Shown here: one piece after another, positions 1-10,308 of the stretch | How the letters are laid out: each line of letters begins with the position of its first letter | Numbering within the stretch: position 1 is the stretch's first letter | Assembly (NCBI GenBank): GCA_029851415.1 | Contig: CM056742.1 | Span: 81,272,748-81,336,747, forward strand | Direction: 5' to 3' | DNA length: 64,000 bases | From: Eretmocerus hayati | Taxonomy: Eukaryota; Arthropoda; Insecta; Hymenoptera; Aphelinidae | The notes under the pieces: model-generated | Database searches by the model: none | The model's input: only the letters and a program-made list of their open reading frames with translations | What the model was told of the DNA's origin: nothing | Translations under genes and position numbers: made by a program

Positions 1-2432
1 CTATAATTGACCCTTGCGGGTGGAGCCCGTGGGCTGGAGGCCCGACGAAGGATCTTTCGAGATCCTTATTCCGATATATTCTTATGAAGTCCGAAAATAA
101 TTACAATATCGACACTGATTCTCGAGAATTAACTGGATTTTCAGGATTATACAAACGATGCGTTAGACGTATCAACGGGTAATGGCGGACATCAGCGTGA
201 TCTCAAAATCCATACACGAGAATAGTAGTTGATTTTGAAGGGGATGGTTAATGTTGCATAGAACGTATTTATGTCTCATTAATAAGTACGCTCTTTTATC
301 TTATCGTCATGTACGCAGTCGTAATTTGTTCCGAGGTTTCCGTGACACTTCATCGCATCGCGCAGAAACTTAATTCCATTCAAGACGCGCATGCGCATAT
401 GCAGTGAGTTGGAATTAGCTTCCTATTGTTCAATCGAATGTGCCCCCCTTCAATTTTCAATAATGCTGACCGATTGCTGTTTTTCTCATATAACACGGTA
501 CGATTGCATAGTTTTGGAAGAGATGATTCATCATGAACACGCATGCGCAAGGGTCCATTGCAGTATGTTTTAAGTGTTTTCGATTGTTTAGTTTTGTATG
601 CTTGAATCTTCACCCAGGGGGCAATCTAATATGAGAGAGTACTGGTAAAAGGTCTACGTTCTCGGGATCTCAGTTTCATTCGTATCATTCCAGCTTTTCC
701 GATGCCTAAGTTCATCATATCCGATCAAGAGACCCCGGGTGATGGTCATACGGATGGGGAACTCAATCTGCACGTTCTGGCGCCGGATTCTCGACAGTGG
801 TTGTCGTTCTTTCGAGATCTGCTTGGACCCGGAGTTTCACATGTCTTCTGCGTAGATCTCGCGACGGCTCATGGTTATAGCGTAGCCCAAAAATATACAT
901 AATGTAAAAATTAATCATTGAGAGTGGGAGGTGAATGGAGCTCCGCCTTACGCTCCATTCCGTAGGTCGCTACCTCTCTCGCAAAATCATCTCCTAGATA
1001 AGCCATCTTTCAGGCAAAAGACAGATTGTCTGAAGCGATTTTTGCTTTATTCGACCCCCCGTAAGCCCAGCTCTCAAAAATCAATTTTCTTTATTTCAAA
1101 AAGGGAAAGATTACATAGATGATAGTACAATTGTATATACTGATTACATACAGTGAGCATCGTGATGCACAGAACGAAATCAAGGAATACTTGGTTAGAA
1201 TCAAATGGTTCGGTGCGCTAACCCCTAAAACAATAGTGAACGATAAGTAGATTCAAATAATGGTACTCGTAGCTTAATTACACTAGTTTGTGCTATGTTA
1301 ACCTAGTGTGGAACAAAAATAGATGATGAAATCGTAATATAATAATTAGGGCTCCACGACTTCCAGGATTTTTCCAAGGACAAAACGGAACATTTTGATC
1401 GGGACTATGACGAGATAGTCGTTTTCTTTGAACTTGAGATTATGTATAGGACGCGACTCCTGCGCCAATGATGTCGAATCTTCGGAGGTTCAAAATGTCG
1501 TGAATGCTTCGAATGATGATGCAGCAGAATGAATCGTGGATACCACTCAATTGAGTTGATCGTTGTCAAGGTTATATTTTCATAGGGTAATTGAGTTCGC
1601 AGTGGCCTAAAAATGAAGAAATCCTCTAATTTTGATACACATTATATTCATTGAATGATTCTTTTACGCCGTGTCTCTTTTTACTCATGTATGTTATTTC
1701 ATAGGTTATGCCAAGATTCGTTCTTGTTTTTCCTGGACGGCGTTAGGAACACGGACAAAAATTGAATACGTTCCGAATGCAATATGCGAATAGAGCACGC
1801 GGTATTCTGGTCATCTCGTATCGCTCATCTTATTTTTGAAAAACAGTGGGTACCCTGTATTCGACAGGGAGAGACAAAGCTTAAGTTAAATCTTGAGTTG
1901 ACATAAGAAGAGACGGGATTGACGAAATTCTCATCTGTTCCGATCTCGCGAAGCCCAATAATAATTTTAGCAAGGATGAATGATATTAATACTAAGTTAT
2001 GAGTCTTACACGTCTACGGAATTACGAATAAATTAGAATAGCCTCGTTCGTTGGATAGAACTACATGATTGCATCATCCTCGCATACACGACTGATGCGT
2101 CGTGAACCTACTTATTTTAATTCTGAGAGCGTACATTTTCCCAACTTCCTGAATAGCCAAATAATGCCCAGTGATAGGATAATACTGTCGAGGTATGATG
2201 TGTTTTTATTACCTAATTATTCCGCATTATCCTAAGGTATATTCTAAGGAGAAGTTAACTTAGGTCTAAGGGTAAATTGTATATCTATGATCTATGGCGT
2301 AGGACAAATATATGATTATAAAAGTACAATTGTGACTCTTACTTTCGGTAATGGTATTCAACGTTATCGACAATACAGGTGGTAAGTAGTATCGCATTCA
2401 TGACTTCTAAAAAGTCCCAGGATCTCAGATTG
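1..2432. other. Gene-free AT-rich stretch left of element 1
   Basis: I see no ORF with recognisable coding character on either strand. A small ORF at 702-902 (66 codons) and others are of chance length. The 3' LTR of the minus-strand Gypsy element would be expected here if the pyrimidine tract at 2433-2456 is its polypurine tract. I compared this stretch by eye with the right-hand leader and LTR block (9.3-12.4 kb) and found no matching sequence. Confidence 0.5.
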
Positions 2433-2460
2433 TTGACCCCCCCCCTTTTCTTTTTATAGA
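2433..2460 (-). promoter_or_regulatory. Polypurine-tract-like run
   Basis: On the minus strand this is an A/G-rich run ending in ten G residues, about 50 nt downstream of the pol stop codon. In LTR elements such a tract primes plus-strand DNA synthesis and lies directly before the 3' LTR. Position and composition fit, but no LTR is recognisable on its far side, so the role is inferred. Confidence 0.4.
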
Positions 2461-2509
2461 AAGTTAGGTAGGTCATGGACTGCTGAAGGGAGCGTCTCAG
2501 ATTTGATTT

Positions 2510-5500
2510 TTACGGGAGTTCGAAGGACGGGAGCGATCGGCTTAATCCCGCTATGGCATCTCCTATAGGTTGTTCATTCTCATCGTCGTTTCCGGGTGGT
2601 CGCAAATGAGCTATTTTCAACTTGTTCATGTGTACTACCTTGGTCCTCCCTCGCCCTAAATCAAGTTTCGCGTTGCGTTCCCCGATTAGCTCGATTATTT
2701 CGTACGGTCCAGTGTATCGATCATCGAACTTGTTTGTCCTAGGCTCCTTTAACAGATAAACCACGTCTCCAATCTGGTAGTTTTGTATCCGTAATTTTTG
2801 ATCGTACGCTCGTTTAGATCGTTCCTTGGCTAGGATTAACTTTTGTCTCGCAGTTCTTTGTGTATAGTTCAGGTGATAAAACAAGTCGTCAAGATGGTCG
2901 CTATAAGTTCGTTTGGTCAATTTTCTCCCAAAACTTGAAGGTATGATAGCGTTACGTCCAAAAACTAGTTCATGTGGCGTAAATCCATGTGAGGCTACGG
3001 AAGTATTGAATGAAAAACACGCAAATTTGAGCCAGTAATCCCAGTCGGGTCGATTCATGAACATTCCCAAATATTCCACAAGCGTATGATGGTTTCTTTC
3101 CAAACTACCCATAGTCTGAGGATGGAACGCACTAGAATTATACCTGCGTATCTCGAAGATGGATGCAAATCTTTCAAACAGAGCACTCTGAAAATTACTA
3201 CCTTGGTCTGTTTTTATAACATCCGGGCACCCGAATCGACAAATGAACTCTTTCGAGAACGCGATAGCAATGGTTTCGGCGGTAATGTTTGGTAAAGGGA
3301 TGGCATCGGAGTATTTTGTCAAATTACATTGCAGTGTCAAAATGTACTTGTTACCTCTGGACGTTTCTTCTAAAGGGCCGACTATATCCATTTCCAAAAC
3401 TTCAAAGGCCCGACTTGGGGTGGTTGTGATTAGCATAGGCAATTTTGTGGGGTGTCTTTCTACTTTATGCCGTTGACAGAATTCACATGTTCGAACATAT
3501 CTTATGATTTCATCGCGCATCCCCGGCCAGAAAAATCTTTCTCTAACTCTTTCAAAGGTCTTATACATCCCCTTGTGTCCTCCCATCACGGAGTCATGTG
3601 CTTCCATCACGATTTGTTCGCGGTCGGTGAGGGGTGGTGTGACAACCTCGCCTGTATATATGATCATCCGTAAATTTTCGACATTCCAGTGAGTCCGAAT
3701 CGTATTTTCGATCGGGGCCCAGGGGATATTGTCTAAACCGCCACCCGTTTTTGCGAGACTGACTGTACCGATACGTTTTTCTAACAGCGCATCGCGCAAT
3801 AATGCGAGGCAAAGACAAACGGTCGGAACTGAAGGAACATCATCATATTTTTCTTTAATGAATGCAAATAATATCAATCGACCATTTTCAAGTTCTGATT
3901 TGACGACGTCGCCTACTTCAGGGTCTTGCGTTCTCAAATCGTCGGGATTCATCATGCCCAAATCAAGCAATTGTTGACATATGTCTGTGGAGGGCCTTAG
4001 ATCCGTGGACATGAAGTGAATAATATGTTCTCGGCCCATCATTAAAGGATCGCGTGAAAACTTCACACGATCATTGACGCCGATCCCATTAGCATCGATG
4101 GGCAGACAACGTGGATGATAAGGTCTCGGTGTACATATTTGCGAGTTCATCACAAGCGTCATGGGGCCAGAAGAGCAATTCTTAACCTCGGGTTCTCTCG
4201 ACTCCGAGACAATCTTTTCATCGTTTATCAACGTACGACCTTTTTCATTAGAGTCAATATCATTCGATTCCTTCAATCCAGACTTCCTCAATTCGTCAAT
4301 CGTCACATCATCATCATAATCATCATCATGATTATCTTCATTCAGACAAACCCTTCCTTTTCGATCATGGTCTTTTTCATAAACTTTCATTTTGTCATCA
4401 GTCAGTCTTGCTTGCTTTTCCTCGCAATCATCTCTCTGACCCCCAGGATAAGACAAACCACCCTCAGTGGCCGGGGCGCCCCTGCGTTTATTTCGGTGAC
4501 GGTCACTTACCATCTCGGGTCCGTAGCCACACGGTTCGGTGATGGCCCGAGAGGTTGTGGACCGTTCAAATCCCTGAGGGTCTTCTCCCTCAGGCCCGCG
4601 GCCACACGGTGCGGTGGTGGCCCGAGGAGAGTTTTCGTACATGTCGCTCGGTTTGGCGACAATTCGTATTTTCGTTCTCAATGTCTTACAAGCAATAATT
4701 CTCGGTTTCATCAATTCTTTATTCATCTCATTTTTGATATCATCATCATCGTTCGTCTCACTTCCAATTAGATTCGTCTCTTTTTCGTAAGCATGATTCG
4801 TGTCTGACTTATACGGCTTTCCGCCAACATCATCATTCATCTGTCTTTCAAAATCACTACTCGTTTGTCTTCCAAAATCATCAATTGGTCTTCTCTCGAA
4901 ACCCTCAATCAATTTTCTTTCTGGATAGTAACTCGTTTTTTCTTCAAGATCGTCGTTCATCTTTCTTTTCAAATAATTACTATCATTTCCTCTCAAGTCA
5001 ATGTTCACTTTTCTTCCAAGGTCGTTATTCGTGGTGGTTACTTGTGCAATATCGCTCTCCCCTGGCCCCCTTAGGTCGGTAATGTCGGTTTCGTGTGTGA
5101 GGGAAGCCGAAGCTTGAGAAGAGTTGTTAGTTGCGCATGCAATCGGGGAATTAGTAGTTGTTATAGGGTTTCGGGATAAAGCATCAGCGTTTTTATTCAT
5201 TTTTCCGACCTTATGCACCACGTCAAAAGAGTACTCCATTAACTTCAGCTTCCAGCGTGCCAGTCTCGAGATGGGATCCTTCATTGTGTGTAACCAGACC
5301 AAAGCTTTGTGGTCCGTGACCACCAGAAATTTCCTTCCATAGACGTAGGGCCGAAACTGTTTGACAGCGAACACCACAGCGAGTAATTCCTTCTCCGTCG
5401 TGGTATAGGCCAATTCACAATCGGTTAACATTCTCGACGCGTAGCTGACCGGAAGGTCCTTGCCAATAGAATCACCCTGGGACAGCACGGCTCCCACAGC

Positions 5501-7390
5501 AAAATGGGACGCATCACATGTAATTATGAACCTTTCATTGAAATTAGGGTATTGTAAGAGGGGTTCTGAGCATAGCATTTGTTTCAAGCTCTGGAAGGCT
5601 TCATCTTGTGGTTGTTGCCACGAAAAAGCGACGTCGTTCTTCAGAAGTTGAGTTAGCGGTCGTGAAATCTTAGAGAAATTGGAAATAAAGCGTCGGTAAT
5701 ATCCGGCGAGACCCAGAAATTGTTTTATATTTTTCTTTGTCCTCGGGCGAGGAAAATCTGACACAGCCTGAACCTTCCGTGGGTCAGGTTTGACCCCTTT
5801 TTCCGATATAACATGTCCCAAGTAAGTTACTTCCCTCCGGAGGAACAAACATTTGCCGGGGTGAAGTGTCAGACTGGCCGTTCTCAATCGACCTAATAAG
5901 CGTTTCATCTTCTCGTTATGAGCCTGTATGGAGACAGCGTACACCACAATATCGTCCATGTATACAAAAAGTTCTACGCCCTGGAGACCGGTCAGTACGC
6001 GGTCCATAAGTGATTGGAAGGAACTTGGAGCGCCCTTGAGGCCCATAGCCATGCGCTTATATTGTAGGTGATGGAAGGGGGTCGAAAATGCGGTCTTTGC
6101 AGCATCAGCGGGGTCCAGGGGGACCTGATGGAAGCCTGAAGCGAGATCCAGCACTGAGAAGTACTTACAGCGCCCTAGTTGGTCCAGGATTTCCGGAATA
6201 TTGGGTAGGGGGTATGAAGACGCGATGGTTTTCTCGTTGAGGGCACGAAAATCGATCACTAATCGCCATTTCTTCTTACCGTCAGCGCCCACCTTTTTGG
6301 GTACGATCCATAAAGGCGAATTATACGGAGATTCGGAGTGTTCGACGATATCGTTATCAAGGAGGTCCTGTACTTGTTCTTGGATCACTTCGCGTAGGTG
6401 AGGCGGATGTCGGTATTGTTTGACATTGATGGGTACGTCGTCGGTGGTGGGAATCCTATGTTTAATGACCGTAGTTTTACTCAATTTGTCGTTGGGTAAG
6501 TGGAATTGATACGGGAACTGTCTCACGAGTTCAACGATCGAGCTCTCCTCTTCATCATTCAATCCGGTCAAATCAAGTTGGGCTATGACTTCAACTATTC
6601 GTCGTTGTTTGTTACGTTCGGCTTCTTCGCGGCTAGTCACCTGAACTGTACGTGCCGGCGAGATGTTACATTCGAATTCCTCGAGTTCTATTGGGGGTAA
6701 AGTTACATCGACGTCTTCCTCTGTTGAATTTATGAAAAAGATTTTTGCATATCCATTATCGTTCTTCACGAGGCATTCCCCAGCGAATATACCCGGACCG
6801 GTGGGTATTCTAGCGATGTATCCTTCAGATCCGCTGTGTTCAGTGACACGGACCTTACACAGTTGCTTAGTGCGTGCCGCTAGTCGAATGGTTTGATGTC
6901 GAAGGAACGGAACCCTTTCATCAAAATTGTGTCCAAAGTTCAGAAATTCATCGCGAAAAGAGATCAAGGCGCGGTGCTCGCGGAGAAAGTCAACGCCCAA
7001 TATTCCGTCTTGCGGTATAGGAAAATCGTCAGGTACAATATTGACTCTACAAGAATAGTCATCATTCACAATAATCATTGCCTGTCCCAAGGTCTCCACC
7101 AGACCCTCATTGATGCCGCTCAGACCGTAAAGAATGGTACGATTTTTGAAAACATTACTCTTCAGAAGACTTTGTTTGACAACGTTGAGTTCGCATCCCG
7201 TATCCACAAGAAAAAGTGGGTTCGCCTTTGTTAATTCGTTACTTCTCAAGGTGATAGTCGAGGTTTCTAATTTCAGTGCTCTGCCAATTGCGACGATGAC
7301 TCTATTCTGGACACTGGGCGATTCAAGTTCCTCAAGCTCGCCATCGTGTCCGTTTGGCGAACTTGGTTCACGTTTAAAGTCGTAACTGAA
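2510..7390 (-). CDS. pol: Gypsy element 1 Pol polyprotein (PR-RT-RNaseH-macro-IN)
   Basis: Replicates and integrates a Ty3/Gypsy retrotransposon. The frame is open from 7390, overlaps gag by about 118 nt and lies in the -1 frame, so it is made by frameshifting at 7372-7378; the first in-frame TTG at 7249 is not a real start. Domains in order: aspartic protease with LVDTG and a later GVDFL; reverse transcriptase with YMDD near 5944-5965; RNase H with CDAS and TDHKAL; a linker of about 500 residues with short acidic repeats; a macro domain (about 3630-4040); integrase zinc finger HDSVMGGH...CEFCQRH; DDE core with MDIVGP, TDQGSNF and GSLERNHH; and a C-terminal GPYEI motif. All catalytic motifs are present, so the protein looks functional. 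No env follows. The long tether before the integrase is the odd part. Confidence 0.93.
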   Translation of the reverse strand, partial: FSYDFKREPSSPNGHDGELEELESPSVQNRVIVAIGRALKLETSTITLRSNELTKANPLFLVDTGCELNVVKQSLLKSNVFKNRTILYGLSGINEGLVETLGQAMIIVNDDYSCRVNIVPDDFPIPQDGILGVDFLREHRALISFRDEFLNFGHNFDERVPFLRHQTIRLAARTKQLCKVRVTEHSGSEGYIARIPTGPGIFAGECLVKNDNGYAKIFFINSTEEDVDVTLPPIELEEFECNISPARTVQVTSREEAERNKQRRIVEVIAQLDLTGLNDEEESSIVELVRQFPYQFHLPNDKLSKTTVIKHRIPTTDDVPINVKQYRHPPHLREVIQEQVQDLLDNDIVEHSESPYNSPLWIVPKKVGADGKKKWRLVIDFRALNEKTIASSYPLPNIPEILDQLGRCKYFSVLDLASGFHQVPLDPADAAKTAFSTPFHHLQYKRMAMGLKGAPSSFQSLMDRVLTGLQGVELFVYMDDIVVYAVSIQAHNEKMKRLLGRLRTASLTLHPGKCLFLRREVTYLGHVISEKGVKPDPRKVQAVSDFPRPRTKKNIKQFLGLAGYYRRFISNFSKISRPLTQLLKNDVAFSWQQPQDEAFQSLKQMLCSEPLLQYPNFNERFIITCDASHFAVGAVLSQGDSIGKDLPVSYASRMLTDCELAYTTTEKELLAVVFAVKQFRPYVYGRKFLVVTDHKALVWLHTMKDPISRLARWKLKLMEYSFDVVHKVGKMNKNADALSRNPITTTNSPIACATNNSSQASASLTHETDITDLRGPGESDIAQVTTTNNDLGRKVNIDLRGNDSNYLKRKMNDDLEEKTSYYPERKLIEGFERRPIDDFGRQTSSDFERQMNDDVGGKPYKSDTNHAYEKETNLIGSETNDDDDIKNEMNKELMKPRIIACKTLRTKIRIVAKPSDMYENSPRATTAPCGRGPEGEDPQGFERSTTSRAITEPCGYGPEMVSDRHRNKRRGAPATEGGLSYPGGQRDDCEEKQARLTDDKMKVYEKDHDRKGRVCLNEDNHDDDYDDDVTIDELRKSGLKESNDIDSNEKGRTLINDEKIVSESREPEVKNCSSGPMTLVMNSQICTPRPYHPRCLPIDANGIGVNDRVKFSRDPLMMGREHIIHFMSTDLRPSTDICQQLLDLGMMNPDDLRTQDPEVGDVVKSELENGRLILFAFIKEKYDDVPSVPTVCLCLALLRDALLEKRIGTVSLAKTGGGLDNIPWAPIENTIRTHWNVENLRMIIYTGEVVTPPLTDREQIVMEAHDSVMGGHKGMYKTFERVRERFFWPGMRDEIIRYVRTCEFCQRHKVERHPTKLPMLITTTPSRAFEVLEMDIVGPLEETSRGNKYILTLQCNLTKYSDAIPLPNITAETIAIAFSKEFICRFGCPDVIKTDQGSNFQSALFERFASIFEIRRYNSSAFHPQTMGSLERNHHTLVEYLGMFMNRPDWDYWLKFACFSFNTSVASHGFTPHELVFGRNAIIPSSFGRKLTKRTYSDHLDDLFYHLNYTQRTARQKLILAKERSKRAYDQKLRIQNYQIGDVVYLLKEPRTNKFDDRYTGPYEIIELIGERNAKLDLGRGRTKVVHMNKLKIAHLRPPGNDDENEQPIGDAIAGLSRSLPSFELP
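3630..4040 (-). other. Macro domain inside element 1 Pol
   Basis: About 135 residues between RNase H and the integrase zinc finger match the macro-domain pattern. The first strand and adenine-contacting Asp are in FMSTDLRPS (Asp codon 4001-4003). A Lys lies in FAFIKEK at the place of the catalytic Lys of TARG1-type ADP-ribosyl hydrolases. The signature TGGGLDNIPW (Asp codon 3731-3733) is followed by a final strand MIIYTGE. Macro domains bind or remove ADP-ribose. The identification is from motif order and spacing, not from a search. A role in countering host ADP-ribosylation is inference. Confidence 0.72.
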
Positions 7391-8772
7391 TTATCGGTAT
7401 GCCAGTCTCGCGGTTTCATTCTACAGTTGTCGAAAGAATGACCGTCCCGGTGACAATATTGACAGTACAAGTCAGGGTTGCGTCGTTGTGCGCGTTGGGC
7501 CTTGGCTCTTCGACAATCCCTAGCATAATGTCCCAGTATTCCACAATTATAACATTGGACCCCGCTCATGTCTCTTGGAGGACCCGATCGTTGCGAATCT
7601 CTAGGCGGCGCGGGAGGGTCCAATGGCACGGGATTCTCAGTGGCGTCTATGGCATGACATCCGAAAACGCGCCGATTCTGATGGTTTCTATCATAGAAGT
7701 TATTTTTCTGGACATAATTACGTGCCGGTGGATTATTTCCGCCGTTATGGAAGAAATTCCTTTGCGGAATATAATTCCCTACCGGCGGAACCCGACCGTT
7801 ATGGAGGAATTTCCTCTGTTGAACATAGTTTTCGGTCTCTATCGCGAGGCTTATAGCGTTCTCCAATGACGTTGGGGTTTTCGTCATCATGATTTGTGAC
7901 AATTCTTGTCCGAGACCCATAATGAAACATTGGATGGCAGTAGAGACCGATCCTTCAACCATATTTCGAGCAACCTCGCGTCCAAATTTTTCATTCGAAA
8001 GTTCATTGATTTTATGTAACAGGCAAGTGACTCTCAAGCCGTAATCTGTTACACGCTCGCCAGGAAGTTGGACAACGCGAGCTAGTTCAGCCTGAACTTG
8101 GGGTAAGTTTTGCGTACTTGCGAAAGTGCGTCGTAGTTCGTCTAACAGTTGGTCCAAATCGTCGAAAGTTTTGTATTGTAAATAAGAACTAGCATTGCCC
8201 TTGACCTTTGATTTCACAAGCCTTAAGAAGAAGGCTCTTTCACGAGGGTTAACGAAATGTTTGGCATCGTGACACTCGCGGATGAAACGGTTCACCGAAA
8301 TTCCCCTGCCATCGAACTCCGGTAAGATCTGAGAAATCTCTGAGATTTTCATATATTTTGAAGTAATGTTACTATCCTTCAAATTGTTCTTAGAAGAACT
8401 CGGCAATGATCCTTGTCGAGAAGTTGAGGGATTGGTATTGAGCGAGTAATCTTGGGGTCTAGACATGGCGAGTGGCTGTCGAACGGTTTGTCGACTCAAA
8501 TCTACATTCACTTCTATGTGGGCTGGTGGATTCGCAGTGGTTACATTCCGGTCGGGAGCGTCCTCGGGGCCGTTATCGGGAACGATCGGTTCTAGAATAT
8601 CGACGTTGGCCTCGGGATTGGGGTAAGGTTCAAACATTATGCTATCGAGACTGCCGTTATGTTCTTCCGAATCTCGTTCATTATTCGTACGAAACTCATT
8701 ACCATTCTCTTGGATAGCGTCGGGGTCTCCCATGGGGTTATTGAGATTTTGGGCATTCGAAGGTTCCGCCAT
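7273..8772 (-). CDS. gag: Gypsy element 1 Gag
   Basis: Structural capsid/nucleocapsid protein of a Ty3/Gypsy retrotransposon, 499 residues, starting at an ATG (8772). The N-terminal third is polar and low in complexity. The middle (about residues 150-330) has the helical retrotransposon Gag character, with patterns such as AFFLRLVKSKVKG and SYLQYKTFDDLDQLLDELR. Near the C-terminus are two CCHC zinc knuckles, CYNCGILGHYARDC (about 7516-7556) and CQYCHRDGHSFDNC (about 7423-7464), which bind the genomic RNA. Pol overlaps its last 118 nt in the -1 frame. The ORF has no stop or frameshift. Confidence 0.9.
   Translation of the reverse strand: MAEPSNAQNLNNPMGDPDAIQENGNEFRTNNERDSEEHNGSLDSIMFEPYPNPEANVDILEPIVPDNGPEDAPDRNVTTANPPAHIEVNVDLSRQTVRQPLAMSRPQDYSLNTNPSTSRQGSLPSSSKNNLKDSNITSKYMKISEISQILPEFDGRGISVNRFIRECHDAKHFVNPRERAFFLRLVKSKVKGNASSYLQYKTFDDLDQLLDELRRTFASTQNLPQVQAELARVVQLPGERVTDYGLRVTCLLHKINELSNEKFGREVARNMVEGSVSTAIQCFIMGLGQELSQIMMTKTPTSLENAISLAIETENYVQQRKFLHNGRVPPVGNYIPQRNFFHNGGNNPPARNYVQKNNFYDRNHQNRRVFGCHAIDATENPVPLDPPAPPRDSQRSGPPRDMSGVQCYNCGILGHYARDCRRAKAQRAQRRNPDLYCQYCHRDGHSFDNCRMKPRDWHTDNSVTTLNVNQVRQTDTMASLRNLNRPVSRIESSSQLAEH
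7333..7378 (-). promoter_or_regulatory. -1 ribosomal frameshift signal, element 1 gag/pol
   Basis: On the minus strand gag reads T TTA AAC (7378-7372) in the zero frame, the classic slippery heptamer. Six nt downstream an 11-bp stem forms between 7365-7355 and 7343-7333 (one G-U pair) with an 11-nt loop. The heptamer lies just after the pol-frame stop (7393-7391), so a -1 slip enters the open pol frame directly. Confidence 0.88.
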
Positions 8773-8963
8773 GTTGATGACAAAAAGCTATCGTTATTTC
8801 GAAAGTGTACTCGACTGAGACTGATCTCGCTCTGGAATTATCGGTCGGTCGCTCTTATGGGAAAATTCCCAGATCGCTCCCTATTCAAAGCAGATCATCT
8901 CACAATCGTTCGGATATCAATCTACTTCTTAAATTAAACAAGCAACTACTTCTTGGACCTCCT
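8773..8963 (-). other. Element 1 leader next to gag
   Basis: Non-coding on the minus strand, directly upstream of the gag ATG. It ends in a partial, diverged copy of the 94-bp repeat that fills the next 375 bp. Confidence 0.5.
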
Positions 8964-9338
8964 AAGCAACTACTTATTGGACCACCTCACAGTCTTCCGG
9001 GTATTAGCCGTCGTGATCGGGATTACGTCACTTCTAAGTTCTTAAATTATTCTCTACAAGCAACTACTTATTGGACCACCTCACAGTCTTCCGGGTATTA
9101 GCCGTCGTGATCGGGATTACGTCACTTCTAAGTTCTTAAATTATTCTCTACAAGCAACTACTTATTGGACCACCTCACAGTCTTCCGGGTATTAGCCGTC
9201 GTGATCGGGATTACGTCACTTCTAAGTTCTTAAATTATTCTCTACAAGCAACTACTTATTGGACCACCTCACAGTCTTCCGGGTATTAGCCGTCGTGATC
9301 GGGATTACGTCACTTCTAAGTTCTTAAATTAAATTCAA
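8964..9338. repeat. 94-bp tandem repeat, four copies
   Basis: Four head-to-tail copies start at 8964, 9058, 9152 and 9246, a spacing of exactly 94 bp, and are almost identical. Each begins AAGCAACTACTTATTGGACC. The array lies in the untranslated leader between the primer site and gag of element 1. Tandem leader repeats are known in insect Gypsy-type elements, for example as insulator or promoter elements. A function here is not shown. Confidence 0.93.
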
Positions 9339-9409
9339 AGACTTGTTCGGCCGTTGGTTAGAATATCTATCCAGTTCAAGCGCTGCAACAGAGTCAATGA
9401 ATAGCCTTA

Positions 9410-9825
9410 TTTTAAGGAAAGGAGCAAGGGGGCGTCAGTCGATGGTCGCGAAAGATCTGTCAACTGACGAAAGCATTCGTGGTTAGTCTTAACTAGGTGA
9501 GCAGTGGTCCGCCATTCATCGAGCGATCTGAACGTGCCCTCCTGGTCGGGTTGCTATCTTTTCGTTGTTAGTTGTCACGACCACTCGTTGTACTCACACG
9601 ATTCGACCCACAATTTCAAGCACACGTTATTCCATCGACTCACAACTCACAATCAAACCATTCTTCCCTAAAGTAGGTGAGCAAGGGTCCGCCATTCATC
9701 GAGCAAGCCCTCCTGGTCGGAATTGCTATCTTTTCTTAGAGTAACAGAGAGAGGAGCGAGAGGTGTCGGTTGATGATCGCGAGCGATCCTTCAACCACCG
9801 AAAGCAGGAATATTAGTCTAGTTAT
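9410..9825. repeat. Duplicated leader segments
   Basis: Two motif pairs recur. TAGGTGAGCA(G/A)... followed by GGTCCGCCATTCATCGAGC occurs near 9495-9560 and again at 9672-9735. The GGAGC...GATCGCGA...AAAGCA segment occurs at 9420-9487 and 9753-9820. This suggests an old, diverged direct duplication of roughly 140 bp inside the element 1 leader. Confidence 0.65.
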
Positions 9826-9963
9826 CACGATCGCAATCACTCAAGAACACTATTGGGGTCGAAAAACACTCATTCCAAGAGCGACAGACAGGTTAATTTT
9901 CAAGACTAGAATGTACTCATCCAAGACGATCAAACGTCAACTCCTAATTTTATATCCGTAAAA

Positions 9964-10308
9964 TTATGCCAAGCCCGCAGATCTCAAGCCCCTAGGATTC
10001 ACCAGAACGACTCGTCCTTCAGTGTCGAAATTTTCGAAATCAAAATTCCTGTACAAGCGTCTACCACTGCGATCCACCCGCTTAATGATCGAGTCGTCAC
10101 AAAGTAGAGCTAACTTATGTTGTAAAATGGCAGCCACGCTACGGTCCGGTTTTAGTTTCAAACCTCGATCGTCATTATTATTTCCAGGCTGTAGCCCTAT
10201 ATTATGCACTATTGTTAAAAATACACTGGGTGAAGCAATCACCAATCCGAAAGGTTTATCCATTAATCTAAGAAAATCAGTGATTATAAATACGTAACTT
10301 ATACTCAA
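9964..10308 (-). CDS. Unrecognised leader ORF (114 codons)
   Basis: Open on the minus strand between the tRNA-Leu-like primer site and gag of element 1. I do not recognise the product. It is mixed hydrophobic/charged with Lys/Arg-rich stretches and no zinc knuckle or membrane segment I would trust. It is downstream of another unrecognised ORF (10409-10861), and the two could be one broken or spliced reading frame. Chance openness cannot be excluded at this length. Confidence 0.3.
   Translation of the reverse strand: MSISYVFIITDFLRLMDKPFGLVIASPSVFLTIVHNIGLQPGNNNDDRGLKLKPDRSVAAILQHKLALLCDDSIIKRVDRSGRRLYRNFDFENFDTEGRVVLVNPRGLRSAGLA

Noticed and set aside
4115..4771. 218-codon plus-strand frame
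   Set aside because: Shadow of the element 1 pol linker; low-complexity His/Ile/Arg content mirrors the acidic repeats on the coding strand.
8964..9338. CRISPR-like regular array
   Set aside because: Units are contiguous 94-bp tandem copies without variable spacers, in a retrotransposon leader of a eukaryote.
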